A stretch of 64,000 nt of DNA from Planctomycetales bacterium (GTDB lineage: Bacteria > Planctomycetota > Planctomycetia > Planctomycetales > Planctomycetaceae): NCBI GenBank assembly GCA_028285345.1, contig JANQPT010000036.1, forward strand, positions 1-64,000, in the 5' to 3' direction. Under the pieces are notes generated by a model. That model saw nothing but the letters and a program-made list of their open reading frames with translations, made no database searches and was not told where the DNA came from. Below are positions 18,525 to 28,187 of the stretch, one piece after another; position 1 is the stretch's first letter, and the number at the start of each line of letters is the position of its first letter. A program made the position numbers and the translations under genes.

Positions 18525-19724
18525 TCACTCGTGGGGACTCACCTGCTGCAGCAGTTTCTCAACGGCGGCGTCCAACTGCTCGTCAAAAAGATGTTTATGG
18601 CGGATGACCCCTTTGTGGTCGAGAACGAAAATCGTCGGCCACTGTTGAATCGCCCATTTTTTGGAGATCGCATGGCCGGTGTCGTCGCCGTCCCACCAAT
18701 TGCGCCAGGTGACGCCCTGCTCGCGGATCGCCGTGTCGAGTTGTTTGCGGTCTTTGTCGGTGGCAATTCCCAGGAAGGCGAACGGTTGGTCCCGATGCTG
18801 CGCGGCCAGTTTGTTGTGATGCGGCAGCATTTTCATGCAGGGTTTACACCAACTGCCCCAGAAGTTGAGTACGACCACTTTTCCACGATAATCGCTCAGC
18901 CTCATCGGCTGGCCGTCGAGATCGATTCCCTCGATCTCCGGGGCGGCCTTGCCGATGGCGAGTTTGGAGACCGCGAAATATTGTGGTTTGATGACGTCCG
19001 CGATTTTTTTACCTTGAAACTCGATGTCGGGAAATTCCGTGATGAGCTGTTCGAAGAGTCGTTCAGCAGCCGCGTTCGTTTTGGAGATGTCGATCGTTTC
19101 AAAGTATTTGATTTGCCGTTCATCAAAGCGGCCCTGAATTTCTTTGCGGAAGACCGGATTCTGGAGCATCTGTGCGTAGCGGACCTGTCCCATTTTGAAC
19201 GTCGCCAGGGCAAAGCAAGCGAGTGCCTGTGTTTGTCGTGATTTTGCATGTTTGATGAAATCTCGCGTCCAGTCTTCGGCGACCGGCGGCTCAAGATTGC
19301 CCAACACGTAGCCGGCCACACGCATAAACCGCTTGCCGCCGAGATCGCGATGTTCCTTGGCCAGCAATTCTGCGGCGCTGCGGACGGGAGCGGTTTTTTC
19401 GCCGTGGGTGATGATCAAAATCAACACGTCCGCGGCTAATTCGTCGTGCCTATGCTCCGTTGCCCAAGTGATGAAGTCTTCTGCTTGCGGGACCGGTTTC
19501 GGCTGTAGAGATTCTCTAATCCGCCGTCGTTCCTCCCGATTACGAGTTTTCGACAACGCCTCTTCGAGTCGTTGCTGCGACTTCGCATAATCTTTGAGCG
19601 CTGTTTCAACATCGTATCGAGAGAGGGATCTCTCGGAGGATTGATCCTTCTCAGCAGCAAAGACTTCAGAAATGATCAATGGGAACGTGAGCAGGGAACA
19701 GATCAATACTGAGCGGGCCAGCAT
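18525..19724 (-). CDS. Secreted TlpA-like thioredoxin-fold protein
   Basis: 399 residues: a signal peptide (SVLICSLLTFPLIISEVFAA), a helical N-terminal region of about 220 residues rich in charged heptads, and a C-terminal AhpC/TSA-thioredoxin domain with KVVVLNFWGSWCKPCMKML (active site WCKPC, 292-296) and WPTIFVLDHKGVIRHKH near the end. TlpA/ResA-type proteins reduce disulfides of exported proteins in the periplasm; the helical domain is common in planctomycete versions and probably mediates binding. It stands alone between ispF and the anti-sigma gene, both on the same strand but separated by more than 120 bases. Confidence 0.83.
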   Translation of the reverse strand: MLARSVLICSLLTFPLIISEVFAAEKDQSSERSLSRYDVETALKDYAKSQQRLEEALSKTRNREERRRIRESLQPKPVPQAEDFITWATEHRHDELAADVLILIITHGEKTAPVRSAAELLAKEHRDLGGKRFMRVAGYVLGNLEPPVAEDWTRDFIKHAKSRQTQALACFALATFKMGQVRYAQMLQNPVFRKEIQGRFDERQIKYFETIDISKTNAAAERLFEQLITEFPDIEFQGKKIADVIKPQYFAVSKLAIGKAAPEIEGIDLDGQPMRLSDYRGKVVVLNFWGSWCKPCMKMLPHHNKLAAQHRDQPFAFLGIATDKDRKQLDTAIREQGVTWRNWWDGDDTGHAISKKWAIQQWPTIFVLDHKGVIRHKHLFDEQLDAAVEKLLQQVSPHE

Positions 19725-19916
19725 GGCGAACTCCTCGGTTCGGGTTGCGAATCAGAGAGCCCCAATCTCAGGAAGTGGGGGGTCGCAACCGAGCGGAGCG
19801 CACGAGGAGTGAACTGAAAGCACGGCGGCCGTGTGATCTGATCGTAGCAGGAATGCAGAGCGGGTCGCAACACGAGTTGCGGTCAGAGTCGTGCGGAGTC
19901 AATCAGCCGCCGAGTC

Positions 19917-21344
19917 TCAGGCGGCCCCGCCGCCGTCGCCGGGAGCCTTTGGCGGCTGGGCAGATCTCTGTTGCACCAGAAAGATCACTCGCACCGGTTT
20001 GGGTGGCGACTTTTCGCCCCTCGGTTCCACCTTCTTACGCGTCTGTGCAGGCTTCCCTTTGGCTTTCGGAGCGGCGCGCTTGCTGAATTGATTGAACTGC
20101 TTGAGCTGCGGCTGCAGCTTGGCCGGCACCGGTGTGTAGATCGCCTGTCGGCGCAGATGTTTTGCGTCTTGCGGGGAAATGACACCGCTTTCGCGGTCTT
20201 GATCGGCCTCTTTCGCTTCCGCAATCTTACTTTGCGGTGCCGCTTTCTGCGTTTGTGCCTCTTTGTTCCTCTGCGGCTTATTGTTTGCAAGTTTTCCGAG
20301 ATCTGTCCGCTTGGCATCTTTGGCAGATCGTTTCACCGGCGGCGACAACGCGACAGAACTTCCACTCCTCGCAGGCTGGAATTCCGCATAGAAGAGTTGT
20401 GGTTCTTTCGGCAACTCGGCCATTGCCACCGGAATGCCTTCCTCAATCTCAAGCAGCTTCTTGCCTTCAGAATCCAATTGCGCGACGGCGTTGACTAATG
20501 CCTCGGGTGTGGCATTCAGGTAGACCGCCACCACTTCCGATTTGATTTCGGTGTCGGCAGAACTCGACTTGTGCAGAATGTATTCGAAGCCAGTGACCCA
20601 TTCCTTGACGTCGAGCACGTACAGATTGACGACCGCGACTTCCTCTTGGGATCCGTTGACGATCACGCCTTCAATCACGTCGCCAACTCGTTTGCGCGTC
20701 AGTTCGACTTCGTCGGGGATCCTCAATTCTCCATCGTCCGCTACGGCTCCTTCCGGAGCTGGGCCTGGGGCCGGAATTTGATTGAAGCCGCCACCTCCGC
20801 GAACTTCGTTGCTATCGACTACGGTACCTGCAGGCGGGGCGACTGCTTCCGCCGCGGGTGCGCCTCGTCCTCCAAACAGCACAGCGGTCTCTTTCGGACG
20901 AATCTCAGCGGTATCTAAAGTCGCGGCCTGCGAGGCATCGCCGCCATGATGCCGGTCTTCCGCCATTTTGTCCTCACCGGCGAATCGCGGCTGTGGCTCT
21001 TGCTGCGGCACGGTCTGGACGAAGAAGACGACGGCAGCGGCAACCGCGGCGACTGCGATTGTCGGTTTCCACCAAGCCCGCGTCCGAGGGGCCGGTGCAG
21101 GCTCGGCCGGTTTGCGCAATAGCGCGCGGCGTTCGGCTTGCCGCATCACCTGCTCCGCAAAATCGACCGGCAGCGGCGGATGCGGCACACCACGGATTGC
21201 GGCGGACAGACTGCGAAAGTCATCCAACTCCTGCCGCGCTTCGTCGGACGACTCCAGATGTTGTTCGACGACTGCGCGCTCGGACTGCGACAATTCGCCG
21301 TCCAAGTAAGCGGAGATCATCTCATCGGAAAACTTCTCGTTCAT
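19917..21344 (-). CDS. Membrane-anchored anti-sigma factor-like protein
   Basis: 475 residues. The N-terminus (FSDEMISAYLDGELSQSERAVVEQHLESSDEARQ split by helices) is the anti-sigma domain fold, but the zinc-binding HxxxCxxC motif is missing. One transmembrane segment follows (KPTIAVAAVAAAVVFF, about 93-108). The outer part has a central beta-rich domain (about 210-310) and a Lys/Gln/Arg-rich, probably disordered tail from about 330. The ECF sigma factor gene is 119 bases upstream on the same strand, the usual sigma/anti-sigma order, so it should hold that sigma factor at the membrane until a signal is sensed outside. Confidence 0.8.
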   Translation of the reverse strand: MNEKFSDEMISAYLDGELSQSERAVVEQHLESSDEARQELDDFRSLSAAIRGVPHPPLPVDFAEQVMRQAERRALLRKPAEPAPAPRTRAWWKPTIAVAAVAAAVVFFVQTVPQQEPQPRFAGEDKMAEDRHHGGDASQAATLDTAEIRPKETAVLFGGRGAPAAEAVAPPAGTVVDSNEVRGGGGFNQIPAPGPAPEGAVADDGELRIPDEVELTRKRVGDVIEGVIVNGSQEEVAVVNLYVLDVKEWVTGFEYILHKSSSADTEIKSEVVAVYLNATPEALVNAVAQLDSEGKKLLEIEEGIPVAMAELPKEPQLFYAEFQPARSGSSVALSPPVKRSAKDAKRTDLGKLANNKPQRNKEAQTQKAAPQSKIAEAKEADQDRESGVISPQDAKHLRRQAIYTPVPAKLQPQLKQFNQFSKRAAPKAKGKPAQTRKKVEPRGEKSPPKPVRVIFLVQQRSAQPPKAPGDGGGAA

Positions 21345-21463
21345 ACCGCACCGTCAATCGTCAATGATCTGCACAACAGAAAACGCTGTGACTGCGGCAG
21401 TTTCAGCTTAGCGTGATGCCGTCGATCTCACCAAGATGAATTTCACCGCACTGGCCCAATTTT

Positions 21464-22039
21464 TCAAAAATCGTCGTGTCTCAAAATTCGCTGCAACTTC
21501 CCCCGCAACTCAATGCGTCCGCGATGGATTCTGCTACGAACGGTCCCGACGGGGCAGTCGAGGCAGTCGGCGATTTCTTCGTACTTCAGTCCTTCGATCT
21601 CCTTGAGGACCAGAACCGTTCGAAAGTCCTCCGGCAATTCCAAAAGTGCGGTCCAAACCGCCTGTTGTCGTTCAGATTGTTCTATCGGGAAACCGGGGTC
21701 GGCCAGGGGATGCGGATCGGCCGGCTCATGACCGGAATGTTCGCGGGCGGCGTCGATGGAGACGGCGGTCCGTTTTGCTTTGCGATGGCGTGTGACCGCC
21801 GCATTTAAGGCGATCCGAAACAGCCAGGAATAAAAGGCTGAATCGCCCCGGAAGGAATCCAATTTTTCAAAGGCTTGCATCGCTGCGTCCTGCGCCACGT
21901 CAAGTGCGTCGTCGGCCGATCCCACGACGCCCACCAACGTGTGGTAGAGCCGATCCTGATATCGCTCCATCAACGTACCAAACGCTTCGGTTTGGCCGCC
22001 CAGGCATTCTGCGATCAGTTCTTGGTCTTCCTTATTCAC
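21464..22039 (-). CDS. ECF-type RNA polymerase sigma factor
   Basis: 191 residues, starting at GTG 22039. Region 2 is visible as YQDRLYHTLVGVVGSADDALDVAQDAAMQAF with SAFYSWLFRIALNAAVTRHRK, and region 4 as LPEDFRTVLVLKEIEGLKYEEIADCLDCPVGTVRSRIHRGR, with the helix-turn-helix around IADCLDCPVGTVRSRI. It would redirect RNA polymerase to a small regulon, held in check by the downstream anti-sigma-like protein. The promoter it recognises cannot be read from this window. Confidence 0.92.
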   Translation of the reverse strand: MNKEDQELIAECLGGQTEAFGTLMERYQDRLYHTLVGVVGSADDALDVAQDAAMQAFEKLDSFRGDSAFYSWLFRIALNAAVTRHRKAKRTAVSIDAAREHSGHEPADPHPLADPGFPIEQSERQQAVWTALLELPEDFRTVLVLKEIEGLKYEEIADCLDCPVGTVRSRIHRGRIELRGKLQRILRHDDF

Positions 22040-22265
22040 GGCTTACCGATGGGTGAGACGTCAAAGCGAGTTGGAAAGTTCCCCAATTTCACACCTAGGC
22101 CCGCATTTCTGAACTTTCTGAACGTCGTTCTTCCCCTGAGCGCCGTTTGACCACCAGCCTTGCCGGACGCACATCCACAAGGCTCTGAAAAACAACGAGT
22201 TGTGACGACGACGCGACAAGCGTCACGCGTCGCCGGATGCTCGGCCACACCGTGTAAAACGTCCG

Positions 22266-23831
22266 TCATCTGTGATTATTTACGGTCATCCCCGGCCAGT
22301 CGTCCGTGCGGAAGGGGGTCAGCGGCAAGCCTTCAGCGTTCTGGACGTTACAGACCGGATTATCCGCCCAGGCGTAACGGACCGCGACCGGATTGGGGAC
22401 GTCGTCGCTGCTGACCTCGATCTGGTTTTTGCCGATCAGCTTCGATTGTGCCGGGTGAAACACTTTGTCCTCGCCGGCAATCGTAAATCCGATCGGTTCG
22501 CGGACATCAAACGTGTCCAGACCTCCGCCGACATGATCAAACGTGAGGATGATCTTGTTCCCCTGTTTCTTCATCGATTGATACAGCGGACTGCGGTGGA
22601 CAATCTCCATGCCATAATCGCGTGCGAGCGCCCAACGGGCGAGCCGTTTCGCCACGTCCTGTTTGTTCTTGGGATGAATGTCGGCCGCTTCGCCCAAATC
22701 GACGATCACCGCTTCGCCCGTATTCGGCAATTTGGTCATCGTCATCGTCTGCGCCTCGCGGAGTTCAGCCCAGTTCGAATCGCCCGGTTGATTCACTTCG
22801 TTACGAAAATCAGCCAATTGGACCCAGTAGAATGGAAAATCGCCCTGCCCCCATTCATCGCGCCAGTTTTGGATCATCAGCGGGAACAGGTGTCGGTACT
22901 GATAGGCACGGTTGGCATTCGATTCGCCTTGGTACCAGATTGCGCCGCGAATACCGTAGCCGATGATCGGCTTCAGCACACCGTTATAGAGATTGGCGGG
23001 GCGATGTTGCCCTTTCAATTGGCTTCTTGGCGAGCGCGGGCGTCGACCAACAGTTTCGCCGGCGTCCTTCTTGGCTTTCCAATCTGCCAATCTCTTCTTG
23101 AAGTCGGCCATGACTTTTTCGTGGTCGTAAGTCTTCTCCAAATGCGTCCACCGGTCGAGCAGTTGCTGATAGCGTTCGTCGTTCTCCAGCAAATCGCGGC
23201 GAACCCAGGCTTCCGCGGACGAGCCGCCCCAAGCGTTGTCAATCAGGCCGATGGGAACGTCCAACGTCTGGTGCAGTTGGCGGCCAAAGAAGTATCCCAC
23301 GGCGGAAAAACTGGGGACGGATTCCGGAGAGCAGATTTGCCATGAACCTTTGAAGTCATCTTGCGGTTCTTGCGTGCCGACTTGCGGGACGCTGATGAGG
23401 CGGATCTGCGGGAACTTGGCGGCCGCGATTTCCAGATCCGGGTCGTTGGCCTGCCCCACACTCCAGGCCATGTTGGATTGTCCCGAACAGACCCACACCT
23501 CGCCGATCATCACATCATCAAACGTGACGGCATTGTCGCCCTGGATTTCGAGCTTGTGCGGTCCGCCCGCGCTCATCTTGCCGAGCATGACCTTCCACCG
23601 GCCGTCTTTGTCAGCCGTCACCATCCGGCTGTCGCTGCCGAGCGTCACGCGAACCTGTTCCCCGGGATTGGCCCGGCCCCAAATCGGAATCGGCAATTCC
23701 CGCTGCAAAACCATGTGATCGCCGAAGATTGAGGGCAGCGTGACGTCTGCTGTTGCATTCTGGGAGGCGCTTATGCCGACAAACAGCATACAGAAAGCAA
23801 TGGCAACGCGTTTCCAGTGGGTGCGGGACAT
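22266..23831 (-). CDS. Secreted sialate O-acetylesterase-like SGNH hydrolase
   Basis: 521 residues with a signal peptide ([20 protein letters not shown]). SGNH-type motifs visible are [13 protein letters not shown] (catalytic Ser in GQSNM, 117-121), [11 protein letters not shown] (Gly block), and [17 protein letters not shown] (Asn block), with [15 protein letters not shown] supplying the catalytic Asp/His at the end, as in sialic-acid 9-O-acetylesterases. It would deacetylate an exogenous or surface glycan in the periplasm. These are expanded in planctomycetes living on algal polysaccharides. It stands alone between the sigma factor gene and a divergent DUF1501 gene. Confidence 0.87.
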   Translation of the reverse strand: MSRTHWKRVAIAFCMLFVGISASQNATADVTLPSIFGDHMVLQRELPIPIWGRANPGEQVRVTLGSDSRMVTADKDGRWKVMLGKMSAGGPHKLEIQGDNAVTFDDVMIGEVWVCSGQSNMAWSVGQANDPDLEIAAAKFPQIRLISVPQVGTQEPQDDFKGSWQICSPESVPSFSAVGYFFGRQLHQTLDVPIGLIDNAWGGSSAEAWVRRDLLENDERYQQLLDRWTHLEKTYDHEKVMADFKKRLADWKAKKDAGETVGRRPRSPRSQLKGQHRPANLYNGVLKPIIGYGIRGAIWYQGESNANRAYQYRHLFPLMIQNWRDEWGQGDFPFYWVQLADFRNEVNQPGDSNWAELREAQTMTMTKLPNTGEAVIVDLGEAADIHPKNKQDVAKRLARWALARDYGMEIVHRSPLYQSMKKQGNKIILTFDHVGGGLDTFDVREPIGFTIAGEDKVFHPAQSKLIGKNQIEVSSDDVPNPVAVRYAWADNPVCNVQNAEGLPLTPFRTDDWPGMTVNNHR

Positions 23832-24010
23832 GAATCAGGTTCCTTCTGGTGATCGGTTGGTCTCGGGACGTTGAATCACTTCTACTCGGCAGGACGAAGC
23901 GCTTCAAGCCTGTAGAAGTCGTGTGAATTCGATTGCTTCAAACGCATCAACAGTGCATAATACGTTGGGCTGCACTCGCCCTCAACTTCAGCAGATTCAG
24001 GAGTGGCTTG

Positions 24011-25495
24011 ATGAGTCGGTTCGATCCCCAATCGGCACAGCATCCGGTTTTCAATCGCCGCATCGCGTTGCAAGCGGGTGCGGTCGGATTGTTGGGGATG
24101 GGGGTGAATCACCTCGACGCGCTCCGCTCGGCAGGCGCTGCCGACAGCGATCGTCGCCCGGTCGGGGCAACGGCGAAGTCCTGTATCTACATTTTTCTCT
24201 CCGGCGGGCTGGCGCAGCAGGATAGTTTTGATCTGAAACCAAACGCGCCCGAGGGAATTCGCGGCGAATTTGATCCGATTGCCACGCAGACTCCCGGCAT
24301 TGAAATCTGTGAGCATCTGCCCCGGCTTGCGCAGCGCAGCAACGATTGGGCGCTGGTCCGTTCGCTGACGCATCCGACCAACGGGCATACACTGGGACAT
24401 TACTATATGCTCACCGGGCGTTCGGTGAAGAATCCCGGGTTTCGAGGGGACCGCAAACCGCGTCCCAGCGATTGGCCGTCGATTGCGTCGATCGTGGGTG
24501 ATGCGTTGCCGCCGCAAACCAATAATTTGCCGCCGGCGATCGTGTTACCGGAGCGGCTGGTGCATTGGTCGGGCGGGGTGATTCCCGGCGCTTACGGCGG
24601 TCAAATGGGACGGCACCGTGATCCGTTCTTTATCGAAGCGTCGCCGTACGGCGATCCGTTTTGGCGCGGCGCCTATCCGGAATTTACGTTTCCCAACCAA
24701 ACAAAGAAGCCGCCCGGCAGCCCCGACGCGCGCGTCTATCAAGCCCCCAATTTGAAACTGCCCGAAGGCTTGTCGAGCAAGCGGATGAATCATCGCTTGG
24801 GGCTGTTGAAATCAATCGACGAACAGCGCCGCGCGCTGGAAGATTCGGCGGAAGGGGAATCGTACGACCTGCACCGGCAGTCGGCGATTTCACTGTTGGC
24901 CGACCGCAAAGTGCAACAGGCGTTCGACGTCACGCGGGCGGACGACAGCATTCAAGAGCGTTACGGACGCAACAGCTTCGGCTGGTCGCTGCTGATGGCG
25001 TATCGTCTGGTCGAGGCGGGCGTGAATCTCGTGCAGGTGAATCTAGGGAACAACGAAACTTGGGACACGCACGGCGACGCTTTTTACCGCCTCAAGAACA
25101 AGCTGTTTCCGCCGACCGACCGCGCGCTTTGCGCGTTGATGGACGATCTCAAGCAGTCCGGTCTGTTCGACAGTACGATGATCGTCATGGCGGGTGAATT
25201 CGGCCGCACGCCGAAGTTGTCACATCTGGCCGAAAGTTACCACGCCGCCGGCCGCGACCACTGGGGCGCGGTGCAAACGGTCTTCTTCGCCGGCGGCGGC
25301 ATACGCGGCGGAACGGTAATCGGATCCTCCGACAAACAGGCGGGCTACCCGGCCGCCGATCCACAAAAGCCCGACAACATGGCGGCGACGATCTACCACG
25401 CCTTGGGCATCCCGGCAACCGCCGCCTGGTACGACGAAGCGCACCGCCCGCACCACATCTACACCGGCGAGCCGATTCCGGGGTTGTTGGGGTAA
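24011..25495 (+). CDS. DUF1501 domain-containing protein, Tat-exported (second copy)
   Basis: 494 residues from ATG 24011 (MSRFDPQSAQHPVFNRR); the frame from 23933 is an N-terminal extension. It has the same architecture as the protein at 436-1890: a twin-arginine leader (Arg16-Arg17), IYIFLSGGLAQQDSFDLK, NLGNNETWDTHGDAF, VMAGEFGRTPK and GRDHWGAVQTVFFAGGG. The two differ most in a central segment (about 200-260). It is probably an exported hydrolase-like protein of unknown substrate. It is monocistronic, with a divergent esterase gene upstream and a convergent gene downstream. Confidence 0.9.
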   Translation: MSRFDPQSAQHPVFNRRIALQAGAVGLLGMGVNHLDALRSAGAADSDRRPVGATAKSCIYIFLSGGLAQQDSFDLKPNAPEGIRGEFDPIATQTPGIEICEHLPRLAQRSNDWALVRSLTHPTNGHTLGHYYMLTGRSVKNPGFRGDRKPRPSDWPSIASIVGDALPPQTNNLPPAIVLPERLVHWSGGVIPGAYGGQMGRHRDPFFIEASPYGDPFWRGAYPEFTFPNQTKKPPGSPDARVYQAPNLKLPEGLSSKRMNHRLGLLKSIDEQRRALEDSAEGESYDLHRQSAISLLADRKVQQAFDVTRADDSIQERYGRNSFGWSLLMAYRLVEAGVNLVQVNLGNNETWDTHGDAFYRLKNKLFPPTDRALCALMDDLKQSGLFDSTMIVMAGEFGRTPKLSHLAESYHAAGRDHWGAVQTVFFAGGGIRGGTVIGSSDKQAGYPAADPQKPDNMAATIYHALGIPATAAWYDEAHRPHHIYTGEPIPGLLG

Positions 25496-25558
25496 GCTTC
25501 TCACTCACCACACGGATGACGGGCCGTCGCGACGTGATTGCGACGCTTACTGTGCCCT

Positions 25559-26737
25559 TTAGGTGTTTCTGAGAGAGCGGCGACGCCAAAGGAACATGAG
25601 TAGCAAAGCAACGGCGAGCACCGCGTTGGCGGTCACCACCCAGAGCCAGCGTTTTTGGGCGGGCTCGCCGCGCTTGCGAAACAGCTCGCCCGGCTCGGAG
25701 TTCAGCAGCTCCTCACGCGAGTATCCGCCCTGCATCTCTTCGCGAAGCAGCTTTCGCAGTTCCCCGCCCTCGCGGGCTAAGTAGTGATCGTCACCCTTGA
25801 AGACCAGCGTGCCGGCAGGAAACTCGAATTGGAAAATCTCCTCGTCGACATTTTGATTGACTTCAGCCTTCGTCACCGTCGCAGCCTGAGATATCGAATT
25901 TGATCCATCCGGATTGCGAAACTCTACTGTCCAGCCCATCGGAACCCAGATCCCTTCGATCTGTTTGAAATCGTTGAGATCGTATTGTGCTCCGACGGAG
26001 CCGCGAACTGTGAAGAGCAACCGCGTCACTACGAAATCCCTTTCCGGGTCGACCCAAATCGAATAATAAGCACCATTCCCATCGTGTTCTTCGATCACCA
26101 GCAGTGACTCGCGCCCGTTAATCAGCTCTCGCTGTTGCGTCACTGTCAAGCGGTCTTTTCGTTTTTCAATCACCTCAAATATTGGTGAAAACGGTCGCAG
26201 GTCGATGGCCAAAGGAAGAAAATGCGGGCATTCTCCGATATTGACGTGCTCAAGTGAGTCCAAGAACGTGCCTTGGGTGATCTTATAGTGCTCGGTTTCG
26301 TGCTGAAGCGTCTTGTAGAGAGTGCCGTTAAACGCGGATTCCGTCTTCTGGCGATCGAGAGTCTCGCCACCCACCACATAGTCTTGAAAAATCCGAAACT
26401 TCTCGCCGTCCGCTGTCCAGGAAAAGGCGAGGTCGTCAAACGTGATCATCTCGTCGGAATCGGGTGGGTCCTCCGTGCCGCCTTTTTTGCCCATTTCTCC
26501 CGGCCGGACGCGGAGACGTTCCTTCCACTCGATATGAAAGCTCTTCGCGGCTTGCTGGCGGTCGTGCCATGCTTTGAGAATTGTCTCAATCGTCACCGCC
26601 GGCGGTTTGTCGCTTTGCTGAGCGAGGGAGCAATGAGAGGCGAGTGAGAGCACTGCGAGCGTCAACAGCGGCGCGATGAATCTGGAAGACGTGCGAGCAA
26701 CCTCCACGACTCCAGGAATTCGACTAGTGGTTTCCAA
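25559..26737 (-). CDS. Secreted/anchored protein of unknown function with C-terminal membrane helix
   Basis: About 392 residues; the start is uncertain (TTG 26737, or GTG 26707 which gives a shorter leader). The N-terminus has a signal sequence (FIAPLLTLAVLSLASHCSLA). The body opens with IETILKAWHDRQQAAKSFHIEW and continues as beta-strand-rich segments resembling the lipoprotein-carrier (LolA-like) fold seen in many planctomycete proteins, but I cannot assign it. A single helix near the C-terminus (WLWVVTANAVLAVALLLMFL) followed by WRRRSLRNT would anchor it with an outside N-terminal domain. No operon partner is apparent. Confidence 0.7.
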   Translation of the reverse strand: METTSRIPGVVEVARTSSRFIAPLLTLAVLSLASHCSLAQQSDKPPAVTIETILKAWHDRQQAAKSFHIEWKERLRVRPGEMGKKGGTEDPPDSDEMITFDDLAFSWTADGEKFRIFQDYVVGGETLDRQKTESAFNGTLYKTLQHETEHYKITQGTFLDSLEHVNIGECPHFLPLAIDLRPFSPIFEVIEKRKDRLTVTQQRELINGRESLLVIEEHDGNGAYYSIWVDPERDFVVTRLLFTVRGSVGAQYDLNDFKQIEGIWVPMGWTVEFRNPDGSNSISQAATVTKAEVNQNVDEEIFQFEFPAGTLVFKGDDHYLAREGGELRKLLREEMQGGYSREELLNSEPGELFRKRGEPAQKRWLWVVTANAVLAVALLLMFLWRRRSLRNT

Positions 26738-26833
26738 TCATGCTAAACTCTGCACTCTGGATGTCAAGAAGCAAGTTCGGCACGTTGCGGTTGCTCGATT
26801 GACCGCCTGCCTGTGACGAACTAAGCGTCGTCA

Positions 26834-27976
26834 CTACGGTTCGTTTTCCAGCAGCCAATCCTCCAAAATCACATGCCGGATATGCGGCGCGCGAAGCAAG
26901 GCTGATTTGGCTGGGAGAATCGTGCGGAGCCAGGCGAAACGGTTGAGGCCTGAGACGACGCCTTTGCTGATGGCTTGCAAATAACCGCTGCCCATTTGCT
27001 GCATCACGTTGCTGCTGAGCCGCTCGAAGGTGCTGGGGATGATGTACGGTTCGGGGCCGACGTGAATGATCGTTTTCACTCCCGAGGCCAGTGTCGCGTA
27101 GATCACGTCCCATAGCATTTGCGGATGGTCGGTCCAGCGGACGAGGATGTCGCGGCTGTTGTATTCGTTGTAGTTGTCGCCGCCGGTGACGCACGAGAGG
27201 ATCGGCGGATTGGGCGGCTGGTGGCCGCCGTCGATGTGATAGACTTTGATCCCGGCACGATTCGGCACGCTCTTTTCCCAAACGAGCGGGGTGTGCAGCG
27301 GCGGCCAGTGGTGCGGATTCTTGTGGACGATCACCCGGCCCTCGAAGAAGTCCTTCTTCAACTTGTTGAACCGCGCGAGCGTGTCCCCCTGCCCCAACAC
27401 CAGCGCCGCATTGGGCGCGAGTTGTGCGGAGGGGCCGATCAAGCCGTTGCTTTCACTGCTGATCACCATGCAGAGATGTTTCAATTGCTGAAAATTGAGC
27501 TCCGGACCCCGGGTGAACACGACTCCCATCGTAACGTCATCCGCCAACGAGGCGCAGTCCTCGCTCAGGCTTAGGGGAACCGCCAAGAGTTGGTCGAGAT
27601 CGTACACTTTGCCGACAATCAGCGAAGTCAGTTCGCCGATGCTGTAGCCCATCGTCAGCTTGGCATGCTCCGGTTCCACGCCGAAAAACTCTTTGAGCAG
27701 CCGCAACTGGGCGAGCTCCATGGCGACGATCATCGAAGTGTCGTCAGAAAACGTGGCCAGCGTGGTGGGGCGGGAGTTTTCGACATCGTGGACGAGGTCG
27801 ACTTTGCGGCCGATGACCTCTGCGCAGATGTCGCCGGTCCGCTGAAGTTCCTCACGGACAATTGGGCCGTAGGCTGCATGCTGCAGCAATTCTCGGCTGC
27901 GGCCCAGATTGGTGACGTTGTAGCCCCGGAACGCAAACGCGGCCGCTTCCATCCCGCCCTCAAAGGATTCGTCCAT
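26834..27976 (-). CDS. Stand-alone acyl-carrier-protein S-malonyltransferase-like acyltransferase
   Basis: 380 residues, longer than FabD (about 310). The active-site GYSIGE motif (Ser112) and a His in PLHTPL (His228) match the Ser-His pair of FabD and polyketide acyltransferase domains, and ALVLGQGDTL matches the conserved GQ loop. The N-terminal GGMEAAAFAFRGYN and the C-terminal IHVGPEPYIIPSTFERLSSN (like the family's EIGPG strand) fit as well. It would move an acyl group from CoA to a carrier protein. No fatty acid or polyketide genes are near, so its carrier and product are unknown. It is divergent from the MBL-fold gene. Confidence 0.72.
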   Translation of the reverse strand: MDESFEGGMEAAAFAFRGYNVTNLGRSRELLQHAAYGPIVREELQRTGDICAEVIGRKVDLVHDVENSRPTTLATFSDDTSMIVAMELAQLRLLKEFFGVEPEHAKLTMGYSIGELTSLIVGKVYDLDQLLAVPLSLSEDCASLADDVTMGVVFTRGPELNFQQLKHLCMVISSESNGLIGPSAQLAPNAALVLGQGDTLARFNKLKKDFFEGRVIVHKNPHHWPPLHTPLVWEKSVPNRAGIKVYHIDGGHQPPNPPILSCVTGGDNYNEYNSRDILVRWTDHPQMLWDVIYATLASGVKTIIHVGPEPYIIPSTFERLSSNVMQQMGSGYLQAISKGVVSGLNRFAWLRTILPAKSALLRAPHIRHVILEDWLLENEP

Positions 27977-28187
27977 GTAAAATACTCGTGAATCAAGGTT
28001 TTCTGGGATGAATTCCGCAAACTGTTGGACTACGCTGGTGATTCGGCAACAATTAGACCGCAGTCGGCTTCGTTGGAATTTATACTGCTTCGGCCGAGAT
28101 TGGGAAATCCGAGTCCGGCTGAAATCACCCTCGGCGCTCCCCTAGACGGGGGCCTTTTGCGATGGTTTTGAAAGCTTCCCTCCAACC

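Noticed and set aside
22272..23345. 357-residue open frame opposite the sialate O-acetylesterase
   Set aside because: Shadow of a gene with signal peptide and SGNH motifs; residue composition not protein-like.
28137..28158. CCCC-TAGA-GGGG hairpin with TTTT as a terminator
   Set aside because: Short stem and lies between divergent genes, where a terminator is not expected.
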